A DNA stretch of 17,013 bases from Kiritimatiellales bacterium (GTDB lineage Bacteria; Verrucomicrobiota; Kiritimatiellia; Kiritimatiellales; Pontiellaceae): assembly GCA_030625905.1 (NCBI GenBank), contig DAOUQA010000014.1, forward strand, positions 1 through 17,013. Direction: 5' to 3'. The notes under the pieces were generated by a model, which worked only from the letters and a program-made list of their open reading frames with translations, did no database searches and was not told where the DNA came from. This document shows, piece by piece, positions 5,384 to 11,796 of the stretch. The position numbers and the translations under genes were made by a program. Positions within the stretch are counted from its first letter, which is position 1. Each line of letters opens with the position of its first letter.

Positions 5384-6961
5384 ATGAAAAAGGTACTGAT
5401 TCCGACGAAACTGAATGCGGTTGCCCGCGAAACACTGAAAAAGCACGGCAGCTATGAGGTCGTGCAGGACGAGTCTACGGATTTCGGCACCTTGGCGGCA
5501 CAAAATCCCGATACCTATGCGTTGTTTGTACGCTCCGAAAAAGTGACACCGGAAATCATTGATGCCATTCCGTCCCTGAAGGTGGTTATTCGTGCCGGTG
5601 CCGGCTACAACACGATTGACACCAAGTATGCCCGCTCGAAGGGCATTGACGTAATGAACACGCCGGGTGCCAATGCCAACGCCGTGGCGGAGGAGGTCAT
5701 TGCCTTGATGCTGGCGGATGCCCGCCACATCATCCCGGCCGATGCCACGACGCGCGTCGGAAAGTGGGAAAAGAAGAATTACATGGGCAAGGAAGTCACT
5801 GGCAAGACGGTTGGTATCGTCGGCTTCGGCGCGATCGGCCAGCTAGTGGCCAAACGTCTGTCGGGCTTCGATGTCAACGTGCTGGCCTATGATCCCTTTC
5901 TCTCTGCCGAGCGTGCCAAGGAGCTAGGTGCGGAATCGGTCGATCTCGGGGAAATCTTTGAAAAGTGCGACTATATCTCGCTGCATATGCCCGAAAACGA
6001 CGAGACTCGCGGGACGGTCAACAAGTCGCTGCTCGCCCGCATGAAGAACGGGGCAACACTGATCAATTGCGCCCGCGCCGGCATTATCAACGAAGACGAT
6101 CTGCGCGAACTCAAGGCCGACAAGGGGTTGCGCTTTCTGAACGATGTCTATGCCAAGGATGCCGAAGGCGACAAATCGGTGGTTGATATTGCCGATATCA
6201 TGGTGCCGCATCTCGGCGCGAGCACAACCGAAGCGAACTACAACGCCGCTTCCCGCTCCGCTTCCCAGTTGATCGACTACGACGACAAGGGCATCGCCTC
6301 CTATGTCGTCAACCGCGATATTCCGGAAGGGCTTGATCGCGCCTACAGCGAGCTGGCCTTCATGCTGTCGCATCTGTGCCGTAGCATCGCTGGCGGGAAC
6401 AAGAAAATGAAGCTGATCGAAACGAGCTTCTACGGCAGCCTCAAGCCCTATGCCGACTGGTTGCTCGTCCAGATCGTTGCCGCGCTGAGCGCCGAGTTCG
6501 ATCGGACACAGGGCTATGACGCGGCGCTTGAATACCTCCAGGAAATGGGCGTCGAGTATTTCAACCGTGAAACCGATGCCACGAAGGGCTTTGAAAATTC
6601 AATGACCGTTGATGTCACCATGTCCGTCGATGCGGCGCACTTCCAGCGTATCAGCGTCCGCGGAACCGTGACCGAAGGAAACATGATGATTTCGCGCATC
6701 AACGACTTCGACAAGCTCTACTTCGAGCCTGTCGGCGCCGCCGTGCTCTTTATCTACAAGGATCGTCCGGGCGTGGTCGGCCAGATCGGCAACGCACTTG
6801 CCGAGGCCGGCATCAACATCGACGACATGCGCAACCCGCACGATCCGTCCTGCGAAAACTCGCTGGCGCTGATGAAGATCAGCCAGGAGGTTGACTGCGA
6901 AATCGTCAAGAAGATTGCCGAGCAGATCGGTGCACTCCACGCCTCGTGCGTGAACTTTTAG
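5384..6961 (+). CDS. serA: D-3-phosphoglycerate dehydrogenase with C-terminal ACT domain
   Basis: Catalyses the first step of serine synthesis, oxidising 3-phosphoglycerate with NAD+ in the cytoplasm. ATGs at 5381 and 5384 are in frame. GAGG at 5375-5378 fits the second better, giving 525 residues. Numbering below counts from 5381. The NAD-binding GFGAIG is at 149-154, the catalytic Arg is in NCARAG (232), and the catalytic His is in VPHLGAST (277). A long linking domain (about 300-450) precedes an ACT domain (453-526) containing KDRPGVVGQIGNALAEAGIN, a likely serine sensor. Oddly, the segment where relatives have DVFxxEP reads DVYAKDAEGDKS, so the usual catalytic Glu appears to be Asp and the loop before the His is shortened. 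A chromate transporter pair follows after 25 bp, perhaps in the same transcript. Confidence 0.92.
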   Translation: MKKVLIPTKLNAVARETLKKHGSYEVVQDESTDFGTLAAQNPDTYALFVRSEKVTPEIIDAIPSLKVVIRAGAGYNTIDTKYARSKGIDVMNTPGANANAVAEEVIALMLADARHIIPADATTRVGKWEKKNYMGKEVTGKTVGIVGFGAIGQLVAKRLSGFDVNVLAYDPFLSAERAKELGAESVDLGEIFEKCDYISLHMPENDETRGTVNKSLLARMKNGATLINCARAGIINEDDLRELKADKGLRFLNDVYAKDAEGDKSVVDIADIMVPHLGASTTEANYNAASRSASQLIDYDDKGIASYVVNRDIPEGLDRAYSELAFMLSHLCRSIAGGNKKMKLIETSFYGSLKPYADWLLVQIVAALSAEFDRTQGYDAALEYLQEMGVEYFNRETDATKGFENSMTVDVTMSVDAAHFQRISVRGTVTEGNMMISRINDFDKLYFEPVGAAVLFIYKDRPGVVGQIGNALAEAGINIDDMRNPHDPSCENSLALMKISQEVDCEIVKKIAEQIGALHASCVNF

Positions 6962-6974
6962 GCGTTGCCTAAAA
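6956..6974 (+). other. Hairpin overlapping the serA stop codon
   Basis: TTTTAGGC, loop GTT, GCCTAAAA: a perfect 8-bp stem across the serA TAG and 12 bp before the next gene. It could tune expression between serA and the transporter. There is no T-run, so it is a weak terminator at best. Confidence 0.35.
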
Positions 6975-6986
6975 AGAGAGGTTCCA

Positions 6987-7544
6987 GTGGCTGGAAGACC
7001 GGGACATCCGAAGCTGCTGGAGCTTTTTTTTGTCTTTGCGAGGGTGAGCGCGATTACAATTGGGGGCGGCTATGTCATGTTCCCCATGCTCAAACGCGAA
7101 GTGGTTGATTCCAAGGGTTGGACCTCCGCCGGGGAACTGGTCGACTACTATGCGCTCGGCCAATCGGTTCCCGGAATCATTGCTGTGAATACCGCCACGC
7201 TGATCGGCTACCGCAAGCGCGGTATCCCCGGTGCGATCGTTGCCGCGGCCGGCATGGTTGCGCCGTCGCTGGTGGTCATTATGCTGATTGCTGCCTTTCT
7301 GACGCAATATTTCGACAACGCCTGGGTGCAGAAAGCCTTTGCGGGAGTCCGCGCTTCGGTGGTGGCAATGATCGGGATGGCGGTCTGGCAGGTGGGTAGG
7401 AAATCGGTGAATTCGTTATTCAAGGGGGGGCTTGCCCTCGGTTCGTTTTTGGCGATTATCGCCCTAAACAGTTCGCCTGTGTTGCTGATTGTTGCCGGGG
7501 CTCTGCTTGGGCTATTGCTGTTCCGAAAGGAGGAACGGGCATGA
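6987..7544 (+). CDS. Chromate transporter, N-terminal-half type (single CHR domain)
   Basis: A membrane protein of 185 residues with one CHR domain (ChrA family), half the size of the classic two-domain ChrA. It starts with GTG at 6987, preceded by GAGAGG (6976-6981). Family signatures are the N-terminal RVSAITIGGGYVMFPML, the Trp-x-x-x-x-x-x-x-Asp-Tyr-Tyr-Ala-Leu-Gly-Gln block, and PGIIAVNTATLIGYRKRG. About five to six hydrophobic segments are seen. Its stop overlaps the start of the second CHR gene by four bases (ATGA), the standard layout of short-chain CHR pairs, whose products are thought to work together. Members export chromate or transport other anions; the actual substrate cannot be read here. 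Its place after serA is unusual. Confidence 0.9.
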   Translation: MAGRPGHPKLLELFFVFARVSAITIGGGYVMFPMLKREVVDSKGWTSAGELVDYYALGQSVPGIIAVNTATLIGYRKRGIPGAIVAAAGMVAPSLVVIMLIAAFLTQYFDNAWVQKAFAGVRASVVAMIGMAVWQVGRKSVNSLFKGGLALGSFLAIIALNSSPVLLIVAGALLGLLLFRKEERA

Positions 7545-8059
7545 TTATCCTGCTCCAGTTGTTCGCATCATTCTTCACGATTGGTCTCTTCGCGTTTGGT
7601 GGCGGCTATGCGGTACTCTCGTTCCTTCAACAGGAGGTGGAACGGCGGGGTTGGATGACCGCGGAGCGTTTCGTCGACTTTGTTGCCATCGCGCAAAGCA
7701 CGCCCGGGCCGATTGCCATCAACATGGCCACCTTTGTCGGCTATCAAACCGGCGGTGTTGCCGGATCGCTGGTGGCGACGCTGGCGGTCGCGCTGCCGGG
7801 CATGATCTTGATGACGTTGTTGGCGCTCTTCTTTTTTCATTTTTATGAAAGACCATTTGCGCGGGCGATGTTCCACGGGTTGCGCCCAGTAGTGGTGGGC
7901 CTGATTGCTGCTGCGGCGTGGCAGATTGGTCGCGTCTCAATCGTCAACTGGGTGGCCGTTGGCATCACGGCGGTCTCGTGCCTGCTGATCGCCAAGTGGA
8001 GGGTTCATCCCGTTGTGCTGGTGGTCGGTTCGGCTATTGCCGGGATTCTTTTTTTCTAG
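7541..8059 (+). CDS. Chromate transporter, C-terminal-half type (single CHR domain)
   Basis: Second half of the split ChrA pair, 172 residues, starting at the ATG that overlaps the stop of the first gene, so translation is probably coupled. GGAGG at about 7530 serves as ribosome binding site. Signatures are FAFGGGYAVLSFLQQEV, the Asp-Phe-Val-Ala-Ile-Ala-Gln-Ser-Thr-Pro-Gly-Pro motif, and MATFVGYQTGG. Several hydrophobic helices run to the C-terminus. The last 26 bp overlap tail-to-tail with the converging GGDEF gene, and no terminator separates the two. Confidence 0.9.
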   Translation: MIILLQLFASFFTIGLFAFGGGYAVLSFLQQEVERRGWMTAERFVDFVAIAQSTPGPIAINMATFVGYQTGGVAGSLVATLAVALPGMILMTLLALFFFHFYERPFARAMFHGLRPVVVGLIAAAAWQIGRVSIVNWVAVGITAVSCLLIAKWRVHPVVLVVGSAIAGILFF

Positions 8060-8567
8060 CCAGCAAATCGGCATCGGCTTCCACGACGAGGTTTTTGCAG
8101 GGCAGGGCGGCGATGCCGGCGGTGGCGGAAAATGCTGTAGCCGCCCCGAAGCTTCGGGGCGGAGCCGCCGGGGAGGGATCGGCGCTCCCGCCTACAACAC
8201 GCTCCACAAGTTGTTCCGCGTTGGCTTTTCCCGTCTCCGGAAGAATGACGGCAAATTCGTCGCCGCCGAAGCGACAGACGATGTCGGACTTGCGCGCGGT
8301 TATTTCCAAAATTTCCGCGAATTGGCGTAGCACCTCGTCGCCCGCCTCGTGACCATGGGCATCGTTGATCTGCTTAAAATTATCGATGTCAAACAAAACG
8401 AGGCTCAGGTCGCGGTTGTAGCGGTTGGCGGCCTCGATATGGTCGGCGAGGGTTTCCTCGAAGTAGCGGCGGTTGTAGAGCCCGGTCAGCCAGTCGCGCG
8501 TGGCTTGCTCGTTCATGGAAAGAAAGGCGAGCCACAGGGGAAGGTTGGTATCGTGCATCTTGTTCAT
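8034..8567 (-). CDS. Short GGDEF protein (diguanylate cyclase), REP-interrupted and C-terminally trimmed
   Basis: A GGDEF-domain protein that would make cyclic di-GMP from two GTP. I place the start at the ATG at 8567, which has GAGG nine bases upstream. The longer reading needs a TTG at 8624. Numbered from 8567 (177 residues): LTGLYNRRYF near 27-36, FDIDNFKQIND at 59-69, inhibitory site RKSD (92-95), then RFGGDEF with the intact motif at 101-105. There is no sensor domain, only about 20 leading residues. Two oddities stand out. Residues about 125-144 (GGSADPSPAAPPRSFGAAT) are read from a 61-bp GC-rich palindromic repeat. The chain also ends soon after SATAGIAALP, lacking the final helix (ADxALYxAK) because it runs into the chromate gene. 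Activity is doubtful; this may be a decaying gene. Confidence 0.75.
   Translation of the reverse strand: MNKMHDTNLPLWLAFLSMNEQATRDWLTGLYNRRYFEETLADHIEAANRYNRDLSLVLFDIDNFKQINDAHGHEAGDEVLRQFAEILEITARKSDIVCRFGGDEFAVILPETGKANAEQLVERVVGGSADPSPAAPPRSFGAATAFSATAGIAALPCKNLVVEADADLLARKKESRQ
8136..8196. repeat. REP-like GC-rich palindrome inside the GGDEF gene
   Basis: The unit is bounded by TGTAG (8136-8140) and CTACA (8192-8196). Within it 8141-8162 is a perfect 22-bp palindrome centred on AAGCTT. It resembles the TGTAG...CTACA units at 11462-11588. It lies in coding sequence and keeps the frame open. Confidence 0.7.
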
Positions 8568-8656
8568 CGGCGTTGGCCTCTTTTCATCAAAGGCGTCGCA
8601 GGCCCAAAAACCGGAAATCGACAATCTAAAATCAAAAATATGCTGCGAAGCTGGAT
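8568..8656. other. Short gap between DUF218 and GGDEF genes
   Basis: Contains GAAATCGACAATCTAAAATC (8614-8633), an AT-rich phrase of the kind that recurs between genes in some environmental genomes; only one copy is present here. No gene or promoter could be supported. Confidence 0.3.
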
Positions 8657-9307
8657 TTAGGGATAGAAGAAAAACTTGGCGTAGGTGTAGGCAATGAACT
8701 CGCCGAGAACCTTGCGCACGCCTTCGCTATAGGCGTACCACCGGTCGGGCTCGTAGCCGAAATCGTCGAGGCAAGTGACGCCGACGTGGTAGTCGTCCCC
8801 TAGGGCCTTCTGGAAAAGCAGGCAGCTTCGCCGGCCGTGCGGCCCGGTGGTAATAAGGTGGACATTGGTTTCCCCTATGTTGTAGGCCATTATGTATTGT
8901 CGCAAAGCGGTAGCGGCTACGTAGGTACGATCCTTGTTGGTTTCTTCGCTGATGGCGGTGATGATATCGGCAGGGTCGATCCCCATCTCCACTAGGCGGG
9001 CGGTCGTCATTTCAGGGTATGATTTAAAGGCCTGGATATAACTGCCGGTCTCAATGGGTACGCCGGTGCATATGATTTTCGAGTAGTTGCCCGATTTATA
9101 CATCTGGACGGCTTCGTCGAGGGCAAAATCGTGGATCCAGCCTTCAATGACCATCAGGCCTTTGTGCGGCGGCTTATCCGGGGCGAGGAAGGGGTAGAGA
9201 TTGGCCATGAGTCCTATGAAAGCGGCTACGATGACGATTAGCACCAACAGCCGCCCCAGCCAGGTCAGTTTCCGCCCCGTATATTCTTTTGTTATCGTGA
9301 ATTTCAT
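8657..9307 (-). CDS. DUF218 family membrane protein (YdcF/SanA-like)
   Basis: A membrane-anchored DUF218 protein of 216 residues. The family includes SanA and ElyC, linked to envelope integrity, but the reaction is unknown. The start is placed at the ATG at 9307 (MKFTITKEYTG). The longer frame to 9373 runs through the rplM promoter and is unlikely. One transmembrane helix (about 17-40) follows a basic N-terminus, so the domain should face the periplasm. Domain signs are the first strand GLMVIEGW, a helix DEAVQMYKSGNYSKIICTG, ARLVEMGIDPADI, then EETNKDRTYVAATALR, and VHLITTGPHGRRS, which follow the usual DUF218 order. Divergent from rplM. The GGDEF gene follows on the same strand after about 90 bp. 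Confidence 0.83.
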   Translation of the reverse strand: MKFTITKEYTGRKLTWLGRLLVLIVIVAAFIGLMANLYPFLAPDKPPHKGLMVIEGWIHDFALDEAVQMYKSGNYSKIICTGVPIETGSYIQAFKSYPEMTTARLVEMGIDPADIITAISEETNKDRTYVAATALRQYIMAYNIGETNVHLITTGPHGRRSCLLFQKALGDDYHVGVTCLDDFGYEPDRWYAYSEGVRKVLGEFIAYTYAKFFFYP

Positions 9308-9366
9308 GGGGCGTATATAGCACGGAAAGGGGGTGCGGGAAACAAGAAACTTCTTGTGCGGAGGGG

Positions 9367-9393
9367 TTGACACGCCTTTGTGCCTGATATAAC
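9367..9393 (+). promoter_or_regulatory. Promoter of the rplM-rpsI operon
   Basis: TTGACA (9367-9372) and TATAAC (9388-9393), spacer 15 bases, about 48 bp before the rplM start. Perfect -35, slightly short spacer. Confidence 0.55.
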
Positions 9394-9441
9394 TTCCCGC
9401 CCTTGTACTTTTACCAAATCCATTTAAAGGGATGATTTACA

Positions 9442-9876
9442 ATGAAAACTTTTGTGCCTAAAGAGGCTGATATCAAGCACGACTGGTTTGTGGTCGATGC
9501 CGAAGGAAAGACGACGGGGCGACTGGCGGTCGTGATCGCCAATGTGCTGCGCGGCCGGAACAAGCCAACCTATACGCCGCACATCGATACCGGCGCGTTT
9601 ATTGTTGTGGTTAACGTCGAAAAGATCCGGCTGACCGGCAACAAGGAAGAGAAGAAGATCTATCAGGACTATTCGGGCTATTCCAGTGGTCGCACCGAAA
9701 CCAAGGCGAAGGATATCCGCGCCAAGCATCCGGAGCGCATCCTTGTGCAGGCCGTCAAGGGCATGTTGCCGACCAACCGCCTGAGCCGCCAGATCCTTAC
9801 GCGCCTGAAAGTCTACGCCGGCCCGGAGCATCCGCATGCCGCGCAGCAGGTTCAGGAACTTGAATTCAACGGATAA
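9442..9876 (+). CDS. rplM: 50S ribosomal protein L13
   Basis: A large-subunit protein of 144 residues (family about 142) that binds 23S rRNA early in assembly. Signatures are the N-terminal HDWFVVDAEGKTTGRLA, the block GRNKPTYTPHIDTGAFIVVV, the YxDYSGYSSGR segment, and the ERILVQAVKGMLPTNRL motif. The C-terminal GPEHPHAAQQ is also standard. Start at 9442 after AAAGGG (9426-9431). It is followed 14 bp later by rpsI in the conserved rplM-rpsI pair, sharing one promoter and a terminator after rpsI. Confidence 0.98.
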   Translation: MKTFVPKEADIKHDWFVVDAEGKTTGRLAVVIANVLRGRNKPTYTPHIDTGAFIVVVNVEKIRLTGNKEEKKIYQDYSGYSSGRTETKAKDIRAKHPERILVQAVKGMLPTNRLSRQILTRLKVYAGPEHPHAAQQVQELEFNG

Positions 9877-9890
9877 GCAGGAAATTTATC

Positions 9891-10292
9891 ATGGCTAAGA
9901 AAAATACTTTGGAAATTGCGGCAACCGGTCGCCGGAAAACCTCGATCGCACGTGTGCGCATGGTGGAGGGAGTCGGAACGATCACGGTCAACGGACAGGA
10001 ATCAGACAGCTATTTTCAAACCGCAATGCAGCGGGAACTGCTCAAGAAGCCGTTCGAGGCCGCTGGCGTGGTCGGCAAGTTCGACATAATCGCCTCCGTT
10101 AAGGGCGGCGGCAAGTCCGGGCAGTGCGGTGCGGTGGTACACGCCGTCTCCCGTGCGTTGGCCGGCTCCGACGAAGAGCTGAAGGCGGTTCTCAAGAAGG
10201 CGGGCTTCCTCAGCCGCGATGCACGCATGAAAGAGCGTAAAAAGCCGGGTCAGCCGGGTGCGCGCAAACGGTTCCAGTTCTCCAAGCGTTGA
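9891..10292 (+). CDS. rpsI: 30S ribosomal protein S9
   Basis: A small-subunit protein of 133 residues (usual about 130) whose C-terminal tail reaches the P-site tRNA. Seen are ATGRRKTSIARVRMVEGVGTI near the N-terminus, the KGGGKSGQCGAVVHAVSRAL core, and the tail LSRDARMKERKKPGQPGARKRFQFSKR. The final Ser-Lys-Arg is the conserved tRNA-touching end. Start ATG at 9891 after AGCAGGA. The last 27 codons and the terminator recur in diverged form at 11220-11385, bracketing a two-gene module. Confidence 0.98.
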   Translation: MAKKNTLEIAATGRRKTSIARVRMVEGVGTITVNGQESDSYFQTAMQRELLKKPFEAAGVVGKFDIIASVKGGGKSGQCGAVVHAVSRALAGSDEELKAVLKKAGFLSRDARMKERKKPGQPGARKRFQFSKR

Positions 10293-10314
10293 TCGTTGGG
10301 CAACTCCGTTGCAG

Positions 10315-10344
10315 AAGCCTCCCGGATCCGGGGGGCTTTTTTGT
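10315..10344 (+). terminator. Intrinsic terminator of rplM-rpsI
   Basis: AGCCTCCC pairs with GGGGGGCT across GGATCC, with one T-G pair, and is followed by six Ts. A degraded second copy lies at 11323-11352. Confidence 0.85.
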
Positions 10345-10590
10345 TTTTCTCAGAAGGCGCGGTTTAGTCGTTATATCCGCCGCCTGAGAGTCGCGTTGAG
10401 AGTTTATATGAATCAGTCATGCGGGTTGACGATCCGGTAGTTTTTGGTCGTGACGAATGTCCCGTAAAAGCGCAAGGATCATCTCAATCTTACCGAGTTT
10501 GAGAATGGTGCTGGCGCGAGTATGGATTTTAAGTTCCGAAATTCCTTCGCGTATATTTGTTGTTTTCGGGCCGATAAAGGAGGCTGTCGA
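10345..10590. other. Gap upstream of the nucleotidyltransferase module
   Basis: The first about 40 bp (CAGAAGGCGCGGT, 10351-10363) recur after the second terminator copy at 11359-11371, so they belong to the repeated rpsI end. The rest has no clear gene. The minus strand of about 10434-10580 is an open frame ending ...LLRDIRHDQKLPDRQPA, which might be a gene relic, but it has no start and I do not recognise it. Confidence 0.4.
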
Positions 10591-10785
10591 ATGAAGAAAG
10601 TGGATGATTATAAGGCAAAGTTACAAATTTGGGCAGCGGATGGGCGTGTGGTGCCTATGCCTCGTGCTGTGGGGTTTCCAGATTTTGGATGTCGTCGCTT
10701 CTCTTCTGCCTCAGAAATGAACGTCTGGAAAAAAGAGCTGTTGGCGGAAACCGCTCGGCGCGGAGGGGTGCAATGGACGAACTGA
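10591..10785 (+). CDS. Small 64-residue protein upstream of nucleotidyltransferase
   Basis: I do not recognise the family. It starts at the ATG at 10591 behind an excellent AAAGGAGG (10576-10583) with a seven-base spacer. It is a soluble, basic protein with a proline/glycine-rich centre (VVPMPRAVGFPDFGCRRF) and a helical end (SEMNVWKKELLAET). Its last 13 bases overlap the next gene, whose ribosome binding site (GGAGG) lies inside it, so the two are translated together. That layout suggests a functional pair such as toxin-antitoxin or regulator-enzyme. It is too short and lacks an RxxxxH motif to be the HEPN partner usual for MNT nucleotidyltransferases. The module lies between two copies of the rpsI 3' end. 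Confidence 0.65.
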   Translation: MKKVDDYKAKLQIWAADGRVVPMPRAVGFPDFGCRRFSSASEMNVWKKELLAETARRGGVQWTN

Positions 10786-11216
10786 TTCGATGTTTCAATG
10801 AAAACTTAATCCGTTATCTGGTTTTCGGCGGGCAGGCCGTTCGTTTGGAGGGTATGCCCCGATTTTCCATGGACTGGGATTTATTTATTCCGGGTAAAGA
10901 TGATCAAAACATGGCGCGTATTAATGAACTATTGGCCGATGAATTGGATTTACCGTTGGTGCCGATTGGGCCGCGGGGCGAAAATCTCATTCAGACCTAC
11001 CAGACCCGCTGGGGGATCATTCAGTTTCACTTGGCGGTCGTGGGTATTCGTTCATTTGATGATGCCGAAGCACGTGCAACCGAACATGCCAATGAAAATG
11101 GACTGATGGTAAAAACCTTTTCACTGGATGATCTGGTGAGCTCTAAGGAGGCGGTCGGGCGCCCTCAGGATTTGGTGGATATTGAGTTTCTGAAGATCAA
11201 GCAACAAGGAGCCTAG
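10773..11216 (+). CDS. Nucleotidyltransferase-fold protein (MNT/AbiEii-like)
   Basis: A 147-residue protein with the polymerase-beta type nucleotidyltransferase signature. YLVFGGQAVRLEG (15-27) is followed by MPRFSMDWDLFIP (28-40), giving the Gly-Gly and the Asp34-x-Asp36 metal pair. The C-terminal DDLVSSKEAVGRPQDLVDIEFL (119-140) matches the helix that ends many AbiEii-like proteins. The third metal-binding acid is not evident: near GIIQFHLAV (81-89), where an Asp is common, there is His. Start ATG at 10773 after GGAGG, overlapping the upstream 64-aa gene by 13 bp. The longer frame back to 10629 is an overlap with that gene and is rejected. Such proteins often transfer AMP or other nucleotides to RNA or proteins in toxin-antitoxin or abortive-infection systems; that role is inference here. 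Confidence 0.75.
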   Translation: MDELIRCFNENLIRYLVFGGQAVRLEGMPRFSMDWDLFIPGKDDQNMARINELLADELDLPLVPIGPRGENLIQTYQTRWGIIQFHLAVVGIRSFDDAEARATEHANENGLMVKTFSLDDLVSSKEAVGRPQDLVDIEFLKIKQQGA

Positions 11217-11219
11217 CGG

Positions 11220-11300
11220 AAGGACTTTCTGACACGTGATGCCTGTAAGAAACCGGGTCAGCCGAGTGCACGTAAACGCTTTAAGTTCTCCAACTGTTAA
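11220..11300 (+). pseudogene. Diverged duplicate of the rpsI 3' end
   Basis: Reads KDFLTRDACKKPGQPSARKRFKFSNC-stop in one frame against rpsI's GFLSRDARMKERKKPGQPGARKRFQFSKR. It lacks four codons (cysteine replaces RMKER), and several differences are synonymous third-position changes. There is no start codon or N-terminal part. It is followed by a copy of the terminator region, including GCAAAAGCCTCCCGG and CAGAAGGCGCGGT. It acts as the right-hand direct repeat of the inserted module. Confidence 0.85.
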
Positions 11301-11442
11301 TCTATTGGATCTGTGCGTTGCAAAAGCCTCCCGGTTTTCAGGGCGTTTTTTTCTCTTCCAGAAGGCGCGGTACGCCGTTATGCGGGTTGCGGTGCGTCCG
11401 CTCCGCGATCTTCCGCCTTCACCATGCTACGGCGTGACAAGT

Positions 11443-11588
11443 GGATCGCGGCTACACGGATTGTAGGGCGGGGGCCGAGACCCCGCTTCTTCGGTTGAGC
11501 GGCCTTGCGTGCGCCCCGCGATCTCGGATCGCGGCTACAGGGGGAAATGTAGGGAGGGGGTCAAGACCCCGCCTTTGTGGCGGCTACA
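11443..11588. repeat. Cluster of REP-like GC-rich palindromes
   Basis: GGATCGCGGCTACA occurs at 11443-11456 and again at 11526-11539. TGTAG units start at 11462 and 11548. Each holds a short hairpin (GCGGGG/CCCCGC at 11468-11486; GGGGTC/GACCCC at 11557-11570), and the second closes with CTACA at 11584-11588. They lie directly upstream of a transposase relic of the type that mobilises REPs. Confidence 0.7.
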
Positions 11589-11623
11589 TTGCGACAGACA
11601 AGGTGCATGGGAATGTGACAAAT

Positions 11624-11707
11624 GAAATATCGCGTATTCACAACAACCCCGTAAAGGCGGGGCTATGCGAACGTCCGGGGCAGTGGCGTTGGTCGAGTGC
11701 GGCCTGA
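11624..11707 (+). pseudogene. C-terminal relic of a REP-associated tyrosine transposase (RAYT)
   Basis: Only 27 codons plus stop remain. They contain RIHNNPVKAGLCERPGQWRW then SSAA, the hallmark C-terminal block of RAYT / IS200-like Y1 transposases (IHNNPVxAGLxxxPxxWxWSS). The catalytic HUH and Tyr motifs are gone. REP-like palindromes abut it on the left, as expected for a RAYT locus. argJ starts 89 bp downstream. Confidence 0.75.
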
Positions 11708-11796
11708 AAAACGCAACGTTCCGGTCGGTTTTTGTTTTCCAATCGCTTGGCCATATCTCTAAACTCCAAACTCAATTCAAAAACTGGGACTCTTAT

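Noticed and set aside
5924..6373. 149-codon minus-strand frame inside serA
   Set aside because: Antisense of a conserved enzyme; GC-rich codon bias opens such frames.
8568..8624. Longer GGDEF protein from TTG at 8624
   Set aside because: The ATG at 8567 has a good ribosome binding site; the extra residues match nothing in the family.
9308..9373. Longer DUF218 protein from 9373
   Set aside because: It overlaps the rplM promoter, and the extra residues lie before a normal membrane anchor.
11665..11796. 44-residue N-terminal extension of ArgJ
   Set aside because: It reads the transposase relic and gap in another frame; ArgJ homology begins just after 11797.
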